Translations under genes and position numbers: made by a program
Shown here: in pieces, positions 8,736 to 17,116 of the stretch
How positions within the stretch are numbered: the stretch's first letter is position 1
Layout of the letters: each line of letters opens with the position of its first letter
NCBI GenBank assembly: GCA_045591925.1
Contig: JAZNTW010000041.1
Location: forward strand, 1 to 64,000
Reading direction: 5' to 3'
Length of the DNA stretch: 64,000 nucleotides
DNA from: Firm-04 sp045591925
GTDB taxonomy: Bacteria > Bacillota > Clostridia > Oscillospirales > Ruminococcaceae
The notes under the pieces: model-generated
What the model saw: the letters and a program-made list of their open reading frames with translations, nothing else
The model's database searches: none
Told to the model about the DNA's origin: nothing

Positions 8736-9179
8736 TCAGCTTCCTGAGAGCAGCCGGACTCCGACAACGCCTTTGCGTTCGCTGAGCGTATTGCACAATG
8801 CAGAAATATTCGCGGAATCCTGTAGGCGGAACGTGATTGTGACCGCGGCGGCGCCGTCAATCGGAATGCTCTGATTCAAGGTCAGGACATTGGCGTTCGC
8901 GTCCGAAAGATGGTGCAGCACGCCGGAAAGGACGCCGGCTTCATCATGCAGAATGAGATACACAGTAAAAATCTGGTTTTGCATCTGCTCCTCATAGATG
9001 AAAACGGAATCGCGGTATTTATAAAATGCACTGCGCGAGATCCCGACTGTCCGGCAAGCCGCGGATGAGCTTTTCTCCTCGCGGTTTGCAAGCATTCGTT
9101 TGACGGTCAAGGTTTTGAGGATGACCTCGGGCAGAACGGAGGAATCAACGACCACCCAGTTTTTTTCGTATTCAGACAT
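8736..9179 (-). CDS. ACT-domain protein of the PheB/UPF0735 family
   Basis: 147 residues. An N-terminal helix-turn-helix-like segment (AACRTVGISRSAFYKYRDSV) is followed by a C-terminal ACT domain (FTVYLILHDEAGVLSGVLHH). The family is thought to sense amino acids and often lies next to hom or pheA; its biochemical role is not settled. AGGAGG precedes the start. Promoter 9241-9269 serves this gene and hom, which begins 73 bp after its stop. Confidence 0.85.
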   Translation of the reverse strand: MSEYEKNWVVVDSSVLPEVILKTLTVKRMLANREEKSSSAACRTVGISRSAFYKYRDSVFIYEEQMQNQIFTVYLILHDEAGVLSGVLHHLSDANANVLTLNQSIPIDGAAAVTITFRLQDSANISALCNTLSERKGVVGVRLLSGS

Positions 9180-9240
9180 GGAATGCGGTACCTCCTGTTG
9201 TCATCCGTCTCAGACGGACAGTTGTTTTTGTTCCGTGACC

Positions 9241-9269
9241 ATTATACCATAATTTTAAAAGATTGTCAA
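9241..9269 (-). promoter_or_regulatory. promoter of the ACT-hom operon
   Basis: On the minus strand TTGACA (9264-9269), 17-bp spacer, TATAAT (9241-9246), a near-perfect housekeeping promoter. Confidence 0.85.
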
Positions 9270-9365
9270 GTGTGATTGCCTGAAAGTGTGATAAATAATA
9301 TTTTCGTCAGGAAATCGAATCATCAGGAAAAAAGCTGTTTAATCGTACAAAATTTCAGAATGCTC

Positions 9366-9394
9366 TTGACAAAACGGCAAAAAGCTGATACAAT
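9366..9394 (+). promoter_or_regulatory. promoter of the nrdG-nrdD-trxB operon
   Basis: TTGACA (9366-9371), 17-bp spacer, TACAAT (9389-9394). Confidence 0.85.
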
Positions 9395-9402
9395 AGATAT
9401 TG

Positions 9403-9450
9403 GCACGAGGTATAGTGACAATATTTGAGAGGAAACACTATATATTGTGT
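9403..9450 (+). promoter_or_regulatory. pair of NrdR-box-like operators
   Basis: ACACTATATATTGTGT (9435-9450) matches the NrdR-box consensus acaCwAtATaTwGtGt at every position. A weaker copy, GCACGAGGTATAGTGA (9403-9418), lies 32 bp upstream, the usual spacing of paired NrdR boxes. Both sit just past the -10 element, where the ATP/dATP-sensing repressor NrdR would block transcription. The rest of the gap to 9535 holds nothing recognisable. Confidence 0.8.
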
Positions 9451-9535
9451 TTTATGCGATATCACAGAATCTGCAAAAAATGGAATACAGCGGACGAAAT
9501 CGCTGTGTTCACAATCGCGGAAATGGGGTGTAGAC

Positions 9536-10228
9536 TTGAAAATTGCAGGCATTCAGAAGCTCACATTGCTTGATTATCCCGGAAAAACAGCCTGCACAAT
9601 TTTCACATGGGGCTGCAATCTTCGGTGTCCGTTCTGCCACAATGCAGAGCTGGTCACGGGATGCTTGGAGGAACCGGTCACAGCGGATGAGATATATGCC
9701 TTTCTGAGAAAGCGCGTCGGCTTGCTGGATGGCGTCTGTATCACCGGCGGCGAACCCTTGCTGCAACCCGATTTGATTTCATTTTTACAGCCAATTCACG
9801 AGATGGGCTATGCCATAAAGCTGGATACGAATGGTACACAGCCCGAAAAGCTCCGCGAAATCTGCGAAAGCGGACTCATCAGCATGGTCGCGATGGACAT
9901 CAAAAACAGCCCTGAAAAATACGCTGCAACCGCCGGTACTGAGCGTTTGAACGTAGAAGCAGTGCATAAAAGTGTCCGTTACCTGATGCAGCAGGGGAGT
10001 CTCCCCTATGAGTTCCGCACGACTGTTGTGAAGCAGTATCACAACGCCGCAGATTTTGCCGCAATCGGTGCATGGATTCGCGGTGCGGACGCATATTTTT
10101 TGCAGAATTTCCAGAATACCGGAAAGCTGATCGACAATTCAGTTTCCGGCTGCACACCATCCGAGATGCGGACATTTTTAGAGATTGTTCGCAGGGATGT
10201 GCCGAATGCCGCATTGCGCGGGATTTGA
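9536..10228 (+). CDS. nrdG: anaerobic ribonucleotide reductase activating protein
   Basis: Radical SAM enzyme that installs the glycyl radical on NrdD. The cluster motif CNLRCPFCHN (CxxxCxxC) follows the family beginning KIAGIQKLTLLDYPGK, and ITGGEPLL is the SAM-contacting GGE motif. I take TTG 9536 as the start (230 residues), since GGGGTG lies just upstream and the longer frame has no family resemblance or ribosome site. The sequence also fits the wider 'NrdG-like' pyruvate formate-lyase activase type; the NrdR boxes and nrdD, 30 bp downstream, settle the role. Confidence 0.92.
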   Translation: MKIAGIQKLTLLDYPGKTACTIFTWGCNLRCPFCHNAELVTGCLEEPVTADEIYAFLRKRVGLLDGVCITGGEPLLQPDLISFLQPIHEMGYAIKLDTNGTQPEKLREICESGLISMVAMDIKNSPEKYAATAGTERLNVEAVHKSVRYLMQQGSLPYEFRTTVVKQYHNAADFAAIGAWIRGADAYFLQNFQNTGKLIDNSVSGCTPSEMRTFLEIVRRDVPNAALRGI

Positions 10229-10258
10229 GTCTCGAAAAAATCAATAGGAGGTTTCCGA

Positions 10259-12640
10259 ATGTATCAGGTACAAAAACGCGACGGCAAGGTAGTTGATTTT
10301 GAGATCATCAAAATTGCCGAAGCAATCCACAAAGCATTTGATGCGCAGAATCACAATTATCATCCGTCTGTGATTGATTTTCTTGCACTGCGCGTGACCG
10401 CCGATTTTGAAAGCAAAATCAAGAATGACATGATCGCAGTTGAGGATATTCAGGACAGCGTCGAGCATGTGCTTGCAGAGGCAGGCTACAGCGACGTTGC
10501 CAAGGCATATATTCTCTACCGCAAGCAGCGCGAAAAGCTGCGCAATATGAAATCTACGATTCTGGATTATAAGGATACCGTTGACAGCTACGTGAAGGTC
10601 ACCGACTGGCGCGTCAAGGAGAATTCGACCGTGACCTATTCTGTCGGCGGTCTGATTCTGAACAACTCCGGCGCGATTACCGCAAACTACTGGCTTTCTG
10701 AGATTTATGACGAAGAAATTGCCAATGCGCACCGTTCCGGCGATATGCACATCCACGACCTTTCGATGCTGACCGGCTACTGTGCCGGCTGGTCGCTCAA
10801 GCAGCTTATTCTTGAGGGACTCGGCGGCGTTGAGGGCAAGATCACCTCAGCACCGGCAAAGCATCTTGCAACGCTTTGCAACCAGATGGTCAACTTCCTC
10901 GGCATTATGCAGAATGAGTGGGCAGGCGCACAGGCGTTCTCCTCGTTTGACACCTATCTTGCACCGTTTATCAAGGCGGACAATCTCAGCTATGATCAGG
11001 TGAAAAAGTGTATCGAATCCTTTGTATTCGGTGTGAACACGCCGTCCCGCTGGGGCACACAGGCACCGTTCTCCAACATCACGCTGGACTGGACGGTTCC
11101 GAACGACTTGGCAGAGCTGAACTGCATTGTCGGCGGCAAGGAGATGCCGTTCAAGTATAAGGACTGCAAAAAGGAAATGGACATGGTCAATAAGGCGTTT
11201 ATTGAAACCATGATCGAGGGAGACTCGCAGGGCAGAGGCTTCCAGTATCCCATTCCGACCTACTCCATCACCAAGGACTTTGACTGGTCTGAGACCGAGA
11301 ATAACAAGCTGTTGTTTGAAATGACCGCAAAATACGGCACACCGTATTTCTCGAACTATATCAACAGCGATATGGAGCCGAGCGATATCCGCAGTATGTG
11401 CTGCCGTCTGCGTCTTGACCTGCGCGAGCTTCGCAAAAAGAGCGGCGGCTTCTTCGGCAGCGGTGAAAGCACCGGTTCTGTCGGCGTTGTCACGCTGAAT
11501 ATGCCGCGTATTGCCTATCTTGCAGAGGACGAGCAGGACTTCTACCGCCGCCTCGATAAGCTCATGGATATCGCCGCACGCAGCCTGAAAATCAAGCGCA
11601 CTATCATCACCAAGCTGCTCAACGAGGGCTTGTATCCGTATACCAGACGCTATCTCGGCACACTCGACAATCACTTCTCGACCATCGGCTTGATCGGCAT
11701 GAACGAGAGTGGTCTGAACGCAAAATGGCTCCGCAAGGATCTGACGCATACCGAAACACAGGAATTTACCAAGCAGGTGCTTGACCATATGCGCGAGCGT
11801 CTGATGGATTATCAGGAGCAGTACGGCGACCTCTACAATCTGGAAGCAACGCCGGCTGAGTCCACAACCTATCGTCTGGCAAAGCACGATATCGCAAAAT
11901 ATCCGGATATCATCACCGCGTCGGTCAATGGCGGCACACCGTATTATACGAACAGCTCGCATTTGCCGGTTGGTTACTCCGAGGATATCTTCTCCGCACT
12001 CGATATTCAGGACGACTTGCAGACGCGGTACACCTCCGGAACGGTGTTCCACGCATTCCTTGGTGAAAAACTGCCGGATTGGAAATCTGCGGCAAATCTT
12101 GTTCGCAAGATTGCCGAGAATTACAAGCTGCCGTATTACACGATGTCCCCGACCTATTCGGTATGCCGCAATCACGGTTATCTGGTCGGTGAGCAGTATC
12201 GGTGTCCGGAGTGCGGTGCAGAAACTGAGGTTTACAGCCGTATCACCGGATATTATCGTCCGGTCAAGAACTTCAATGACGGCAAGGCACAGGAGTTCAA
12301 GGATCGTAAGGAATATGTCATTGAACATAGCGTGCTGAAGCGCAAGGGCGCAGTGGACGTGCCGGAGTCGGTCGGCGCGGTCAAATCGGGCGAAACGGCG
12401 CAGGAGATCCTGCTGTTTGCAACGAAAACCTGCCCGAACTGCAAGATGGCAGAGCGTTTTCTGAATGAGGCAGGCATTGCGTTCAAAAAGGTATTTGCAG
12501 ATGAAGAACCGGAGCTGGCAGCATCCTATGACATTCATCAGGCACCGACGCTTGTGGTTGTCAGCGGCGACGCCTACGAGCAGATTGTGAATGTCTCCAA
12601 CATCCGAAAATTTACCGAAACAGCGGTGAAACAGGCATAA
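10259..12640 (+). CDS. nrdD: anaerobic ribonucleoside-triphosphate reductase with fused glutaredoxin-like domain
   Basis: Class III ribonucleotide reductase, 793 residues, making dNTPs without oxygen. It opens with an ATP cone (residues ~3-90, VQKRDGKVVDFEIIKIAEAI). Near the C-terminus are zinc-site cysteines (YRCPECGAE) and the glycyl-radical loop RITGYYRPV (Gly about 663). After residue ~715 a glutaredoxin/thioredoxin-like domain is fused (CPNC, Cys725 and Cys728, then HQAPTLVVV), which many NrdD proteins lack. It could hand electrons directly to the active site, in line with the thioredoxin reductase gene that starts 2 bp after its stop. AGGAGG lies before the ATG. Confidence 0.95.
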   Translation: MYQVQKRDGKVVDFEIIKIAEAIHKAFDAQNHNYHPSVIDFLALRVTADFESKIKNDMIAVEDIQDSVEHVLAEAGYSDVAKAYILYRKQREKLRNMKSTILDYKDTVDSYVKVTDWRVKENSTVTYSVGGLILNNSGAITANYWLSEIYDEEIANAHRSGDMHIHDLSMLTGYCAGWSLKQLILEGLGGVEGKITSAPAKHLATLCNQMVNFLGIMQNEWAGAQAFSSFDTYLAPFIKADNLSYDQVKKCIESFVFGVNTPSRWGTQAPFSNITLDWTVPNDLAELNCIVGGKEMPFKYKDCKKEMDMVNKAFIETMIEGDSQGRGFQYPIPTYSITKDFDWSETENNKLLFEMTAKYGTPYFSNYINSDMEPSDIRSMCCRLRLDLRELRKKSGGFFGSGESTGSVGVVTLNMPRIAYLAEDEQDFYRRLDKLMDIAARSLKIKRTIITKLLNEGLYPYTRRYLGTLDNHFSTIGLIGMNESGLNAKWLRKDLTHTETQEFTKQVLDHMRERLMDYQEQYGDLYNLEATPAESTTYRLAKHDIAKYPDIITASVNGGTPYYTNSSHLPVGYSEDIFSALDIQDDLQTRYTSGTVFHAFLGEKLPDWKSAANLVRKIAENYKLPYYTMSPTYSVCRNHGYLVGEQYRCPECGAETEVYSRITGYYRPVKNFNDGKAQEFKDRKEYVIEHSVLKRKGAVDVPESVGAVKSGETAQEILLFATKTCPNCKMAERFLNEAGIAFKKVFADEEPELAASYDIHQAPTLVVVSGDAYEQIVNVSNIRKFTETAVKQA

Positions 12641-12641
12641 T

Positions 12642-13559
12642 ATGAAGAATGGATATGATATTGCGGTTGTCGGCTCCGGTCCTGCGGGGCTGACGGCTGC
12701 ACTCTACGCACGCCGTGCCGGAAAAACTGTGATTGTGATTGAGAAAGAAAATTTCGGCGGTCAGATTACATTTTCTCCGAAGCTCGAAAACTATCCGACC
12801 GCAATGGAAATCAGCGGCTCGGAGTTTGCGGAAAAGTTGATGGCGCAAGCGGAAGCGCACGGCGCAGTGCTGGAGATGGACAATATTTCTGCGATTGAAC
12901 GGACTGCGCAGGGCTTTTCCCTCTGTGGCGAATACGGCAGCTATGAAGCGAAATCCGTGATCCTTGCGACCGGCTCGAAGCATCGGACGCTTGGCATTGC
13001 GAAAGAAGCGGAGCTGACCGGCTACGGCGTATGCTACTGTGCAGTTTGCGACGGCGCATTTTTCCGTGGACAGGATGTTGCGATCATCGGCGGCGGCAAT
13101 ACGGCATTGCAGGACGCAGTCTTTCTTTCAGAGCTTTGCAAATCGGTCACGATCGTGCAGAATTTGCCGATGCTGACTGGTGATTTGGTGCTACAAGAAA
13201 AAATCAAAGCGCTTGATAATGTAACCGTGATTTGTAACGCCGTGGTAGATTCGCTGCTTGGCGACAAGAAGCTGACCGGCGTCCGGATTCTGTGCGATGC
13301 AGAGCAAACACCCAAGGAGCTTGCCGTCACGGGAATGTTTGTTGCAATCGGTCAGCAGCCGGAAAACGAAGCATTTGCGGCGTTTTCGAAGCTCGATGAC
13401 TACGGTTATATCATTGCGGATGAAACCTGTAAGACCGATACAGACGGCATATTTGTCGCCGGAGACTGCCGCACAAAGGGCATCCGACAGGTCGTTACCG
13501 CAACGGCAGACGGTGCTTCGGCAGCACTTGCGGCGTGCAGATATCTTGACTGTCAATAA
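12642..13559 (+). CDS. trxB: thioredoxin reductase-like flavoprotein
   Basis: 305-residue FAD and NAD(P)H disulfide reductase. FAD motif GSGPAGLTAALYARRAG lies at the N-terminus, the redox pair CAVC is at residues 133-136, the second dinucleotide motif is IGGGNTA, and the C-terminal FAD motif is VAGDC. It follows nrdD by 1 bp, so translation is probably coupled. It likely reduces the glutaredoxin-like tail of NrdD, though a general role with free thioredoxin cannot be excluded. Confidence 0.9.
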   Translation: MKNGYDIAVVGSGPAGLTAALYARRAGKTVIVIEKENFGGQITFSPKLENYPTAMEISGSEFAEKLMAQAEAHGAVLEMDNISAIERTAQGFSLCGEYGSYEAKSVILATGSKHRTLGIAKEAELTGYGVCYCAVCDGAFFRGQDVAIIGGGNTALQDAVFLSELCKSVTIVQNLPMLTGDLVLQEKIKALDNVTVICNAVVDSLLGDKKLTGVRILCDAEQTPKELAVTGMFVAIGQQPENEAFAAFSKLDDYGYIIADETCKTDTDGIFVAGDCRTKGIRQVVTATADGASAALAACRYLDCQ

Positions 13560-13570
13560 ACCGAAAATAA

Positions 13571-13602
13571 AAGCGCCTTCGGCATAAAAACCGAGGGCGC
13601 TT
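13571..13602 (+). terminator. hairpin after trxB
   Basis: AAGCGCCTTCGG...CCGAGGGCGCTT, 12 bp with one wobble pair. There is no clean T run, so termination may be partial. Confidence 0.6.
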
Positions 13603-13680
13603 GTGTCTCATTCCGGGCAATTATAAAATAATTCTTGCAATTTTGATGAAAATATGGTATACTGAAAAATGGGCAGCTGA

Positions 13681-14169
13681 TTAGTCGCTGCCGATGGCAG
13701 TTGGATGGGAATGACGGTTGCGGCTGATTATGATTCTGATGAGAAGCAACAGCAGGGCAAGCCCTGTCAGGAGAAAACCGGTATGCTGCTGGGGTTTGGC
13801 AGTCCGGAAGTCGATGACGCGTTCCTGTAGATTTTCAGGGTCATAGTACATCGTCAGGCGGTCACCGATGGTCAGCTTTTGATTGGAGGTCGTGGCGAGG
13901 GTGTTACCGAGCTGTTCCGGAAGCTCTGATTGACCGTCCACCGGCTGCAATACGACAATCAGAGAATGGGAAAGCCCCTGAGAATCACGCAGCTCCGTGA
14001 TTTGCACGGCAGCGGAAGCGTAGTTTTCTTTGGCGATATCAATTTCGTGCTGCGTATATGTGCCAATGAGAATCAGCAGGACGCCATATCCCAGCGCAAG
14101 AATCAAGACAATCGAAAAGATTGCTTTGATAATCGTTGCGATGAGATTGCTTTTTGCTTCATGTTTCAA
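13681..14169 (-). CDS. small membrane protein, DUF3592-like
   Basis: 162 residues with membrane segments at about 11-33 and 130-149 flanking an extracytoplasmic stretch with the pattern LTIGDRLTMYYDPENLQERVID, typical of DUF3592 proteins. Function unknown. The start is TTG 14169 with GGGG 7 bp upstream, because the nearby ATG is out of frame. A minus-strand promoter (TATAAT at 14198-14203, TTGCAG at 14221-14226) lies just upstream. A second protein of this type is at 47483-47956. Confidence 0.7.
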   Translation of the reverse strand: MKHEAKSNLIATIIKAIFSIVLILALGYGVLLILIGTYTQHEIDIAKENYASAAVQITELRDSQGLSHSLIVVLQPVDGQSELPEQLGNTLATTSNQKLTIGDRLTMYYDPENLQERVIDFRTAKPQQHTGFLLTGLALLLLLIRIIISRNRHSHPTAIGSD

Positions 14170-14290
14170 GTCATAACCCCATTTCTCTGTTTTCTATATT
14201 ATATCATAATTATTGCAAGGCTGCAAGGCGAACATTGCGGTTCTGAGACATGAACTGTCATGAATTGATAGTAAGAAATAGGTGAGCAAT

Positions 14291-14722
14291 ATGAAAAAAC
14301 GAGTTTTGGCTGTAACCGCAGCTGCAATGCTGTTATGTGCCTGCGAAAAAACGGAATCCAGCAGTTCCACCGACGAATCCTCCTCAGAGATGACATATAT
14401 CAAATCGTCGGTTCTGTATGATACCTTGATGGATATGTATAACACACCGGACAATTACCTCGGAAAGCAGTTTCACATGGTCGGAATGCTGTATACCTCC
14501 GAGGATGATGACGGAACAAAAATCTATTCGGTTTACGCCGAGCAGATGGGAAGCAGCGGTACCGGAATCGGACTGGAGCTGGATTGGACAGATTTCAGCG
14601 GAATTGAGAACTATGATAAAATCATGGTAGAGGGCGTTTTGGAACGGGATAAAGGCACATTCCACGGAGAGGATACCGAATATCTGGTTCTGCGCGTCAG
14701 CACCTTAGAAAAGCGCGACTAA
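14291..14722 (+). CDS. small lipoprotein
   Basis: 143 residues beginning with a lipoprotein signal (MKKRVLAVTAAAMLLCAC, lipid-modified Cys about 18) and a Ser-rich linker. The rest (DTLMDMYNTPDNYLGKQFHM and VEGVLERDKG) looks like a small nucleic-acid-binding-like (OB) beta barrel of the kind seen in exported proteins of unknown function. GTG 14282 is an alternative start, but AGGTGA is well placed for ATG 14291. No clear partner. Confidence 0.75.
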   Translation: MKKRVLAVTAAAMLLCACEKTESSSSTDESSSEMTYIKSSVLYDTLMDMYNTPDNYLGKQFHMVGMLYTSEDDDGTKIYSVYAEQMGSSGTGIGLELDWTDFSGIENYDKIMVEGVLERDKGTFHGEDTEYLVLRVSTLEKRD

Positions 14723-14787
14723 TCGCATTGGTAAGCACAATCTGCAATAGATTGTTTGAATTTGCAAAAAAGAAAAGAGGAATTTTT

Positions 14788-15990
14788 ATGGCATTTCAGC
14801 CCTATCAGGAGTCTATGCTTGCACTTGGCAAAGCGCCGTCTGTGATTCGTGAAACATTCGAGTACGGCTTGCGCCGCGCTGCGGAAATCGGCAAGGAAAA
14901 CGTATTTGATTTCAGTCTTGGCAATCCGAGCGTACCGGCACCGGAGTCTGTGCATGACTCGATGCGCCGTCTGATGGACGAGATGGATTCCGTGCAGCTT
15001 CATGGCTACACCTCCGCGATTGGCGCAGAGCCGACCCGTGCAGCGATCGCAGAGGATATCAACAAGCGTTTTCAGGCAGGCATCTCCGCACAGGATATCT
15101 ATATCACCTGTGGTGCAGCTGCCTCGCTGACGGTCACGCTTCATGCGGTGCTCTGTCCGGGCGATGTTTGCATGACCTTTGCACCGTTTTTTCCGGAATA
15201 TCGCGTATTTGTCGAGGCTGCCGGTGCAAAGCTGATTGCAGTACCGGCTGATCTGGTTGACTTCCAGATGAACCTGAAAGCATTTGCGGAGCTGATTACG
15301 CCGGAGACAAAGGCGATCATCATCAATACACCGAACAATCCGACCGGTGTTGTCTATACCGAGGATAATCTCAAGGAATTCTGTAAGATTCTGCGTGCAA
15401 AGGAGCAGGAGTACGGCCACCCGATTTACCTGCTTGCAGACGAGCCGTACCGCGAGCTGATTTACGATGACAAAACGGTCGTTCCGTATCTGCCGAATCT
15501 CTATGACAATACATTTGTCTGCTATTCGTTCAGTAAGTCGCTGTCTCTGCCGGGCGAGCGTATCGGCTATATTGTCGTTCCGCCGAAGATGGCAGACAAT
15601 CGGAATGTCTACGCAGCGATTTGCGGTTCGGGCAGAGCGCTTGGCTTTGTCTGCGCACCGAGCATGGCACAGAGAGTTGTTGCAGAGAATCTTGGAAAAA
15701 CCGGCGACCTTTCGATTTATCGGAAGAACCGCGACCTGCTGTATCAGGCATTGACCGATTACGGCTACCACTGCATTTATCCGGATGGCGCATTTTATCT
15801 GTGGGTACAGGCGCTGGAACCGGATGCAAACGCATTCTGTCAGAAAGCGCGCGACTATGAGCTGCTGCTCGTGCCATCCGATTCATTTGGCTGCGAGGGC
15901 TATATCCGGATTTCGTACTGCGTGACGACCGAGATGATCGAGCGCAGTCTGCCGGCATTCAAGAAGCTCGCTGAAAGCTACGGCAAATAA
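14788..15990 (+). CDS. pyridoxal-phosphate aminotransferase (class I/II)
   Basis: 400-residue fold-type I aminotransferase of the aspartate aminotransferase group. Visible are NTPNNPTG (substrate and cofactor pocket), LADEPYREL (Asp that contacts the PLP ring) and SFSKSLSLPGERIGY with the PLP lysine. The substrate is not certain: aspartate and aromatic acceptors share these motifs. AGAGG lies before ATG 14788. It stands alone between a lipoprotein gene and a bidirectional terminator. Confidence 0.9.
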   Translation: MAFQPYQESMLALGKAPSVIRETFEYGLRRAAEIGKENVFDFSLGNPSVPAPESVHDSMRRLMDEMDSVQLHGYTSAIGAEPTRAAIAEDINKRFQAGISAQDIYITCGAAASLTVTLHAVLCPGDVCMTFAPFFPEYRVFVEAAGAKLIAVPADLVDFQMNLKAFAELITPETKAIIINTPNNPTGVVYTEDNLKEFCKILRAKEQEYGHPIYLLADEPYRELIYDDKTVVPYLPNLYDNTFVCYSFSKSLSLPGERIGYIVVPPKMADNRNVYAAICGSGRALGFVCAPSMAQRVVAENLGKTGDLSIYRKNRDLLYQALTDYGYHCIYPDGAFYLWVQALEPDANAFCQKARDYELLLVPSDSFGCEGYIRISYCVTTEMIERSLPAFKKLAESYGK

Positions 15991-15998
15991 ACAAGAAA

Positions 15999-16047
15999 AG
16001 AACCGTGAAATAAAGCAAATGCTTGAATTTCACGGTTCTGATTTTTT
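15999..16047 (+). terminator. bidirectional terminator
   Basis: AGAACCGTGAAAT (15999-16011) pairs with ATTTCACGGTTCT (16027-16039), then T6 on the plus strand and a T-rich tail on the minus strand. It serves the aminotransferase and the convergent CPBP gene. Confidence 0.85.
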
Positions 16048-17056
16048 ATATGATACCGAGCTGCTGCAAGAAGCGAACGCCGCAAACGATGAGCATTGCA
16101 AGGCAGCCGAGATTGCAGCAAGCGGTCACAAATCGCTTTCCCTTTGGAACGGGTGCGATCGGCGGATTCACTTTCAGCTTTTTGCGGTGGATAATCAGCA
16201 TAATCATACCGGCAATCGCAATGGAATACGTGATTCCGGTAAAGATGAGCAGATATTTCAAATCCGTCAGTGCAGAGAAAAGCTGAGAAACATTCATTGA
16301 CGTGAGGGTTTCGGTCAGGCTGTTGAGGTCAACATTGCGCAATGTAAGATAGGGCATTGCAGTTCCCCAAAAGTTGATCGCCATATGCAGACCGATTGTA
16401 TACTGAATTTTTCCGGTGCGGACATAGATGAATGCGAACATCATACCGAGCATGGCTGCATAGAAAAACTGGGTAAAATTGCCATGGAACAATCCGAACA
16501 TGATGCCGGAAATCAGAATCGCAGTGGTATCGCTGTATTTGCGGGTGCGGTCAATGAGAATTTTGCGGAACAGCATTTCCTCGACAAAGGGTGCGCAGAC
16601 GACAGCGAGAAACAGGAACAGCAGGGAGCTTTCACCGAATACGCCGTCTGTGAGCACGGTGGATGCGGTTTGTGTACCGGAAAGTAAAGTGAGGATGACG
16701 TTCACGATCATTCCGATAAAGTTACCGAATATGCCGATGAATTCACAGATTAAAAACGCGATCAGGAGCTGGGGGAATGACATGGAATGCGGTTCGGGCT
16801 TGGTGGTTTCAAGCGGTTTTGAGATGAAAAGATACAGCGGAAATGCGATCAAGTACATTGGGATATAGTTTACAAGGTACGCAACGGTTTCCGAAAAATC
16901 CTCCGGCATGAATTGCAGGATAATCAAGCTGATAATGATATAAAACAAATAGAATAGCGCAAGATTGAGCTGCGAACGCGAATAGGCTTTGCGAGCCGGC
17001 TTGATGATGTCGGTCGGCATCGGCTCTTGGACTACGGTTTGTTCTTCGACTTGCAT
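16046..17056 (-). CDS. CPBP-family intramembrane metalloprotease
   Basis: 336 residues and about eight membrane segments. The three CPBP (Abi) motifs are present: FVEEMLFRKIL with the glutamate pair, FGLFHGNFTQF with the first catalytic His, and GLHMAINFWG with the second. Relatives process prenyl-protein or bacteriocin/immunity substrates, but most bacterial members have unknown targets. No bacteriocin gene is seen beside it. Confidence 0.88.
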   Translation of the reverse strand: MQVEEQTVVQEPMPTDIIKPARKAYSRSQLNLALFYLFYIIISLIILQFMPEDFSETVAYLVNYIPMYLIAFPLYLFISKPLETTKPEPHSMSFPQLLIAFLICEFIGIFGNFIGMIVNVILTLLSGTQTASTVLTDGVFGESSLLFLFLAVVCAPFVEEMLFRKILIDRTRKYSDTTAILISGIMFGLFHGNFTQFFYAAMLGMMFAFIYVRTGKIQYTIGLHMAINFWGTAMPYLTLRNVDLNSLTETLTSMNVSQLFSALTDLKYLLIFTGITYSIAIAGMIMLIIHRKKLKVNPPIAPVPKGKRFVTACCNLGCLAMLIVCGVRFLQQLGII

Positions 17057-17116
17057 AGAAACTCCTTTTTGGGCAAGAAAGCAGCGGCAAGAATGTCGCT
17101 GCTTTCGTTGATGAAC

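Noticed and set aside
10847..12538. 563-codon minus-strand frame
   Set aside because: Antisense shadow of nrdD, with no family resemblance.
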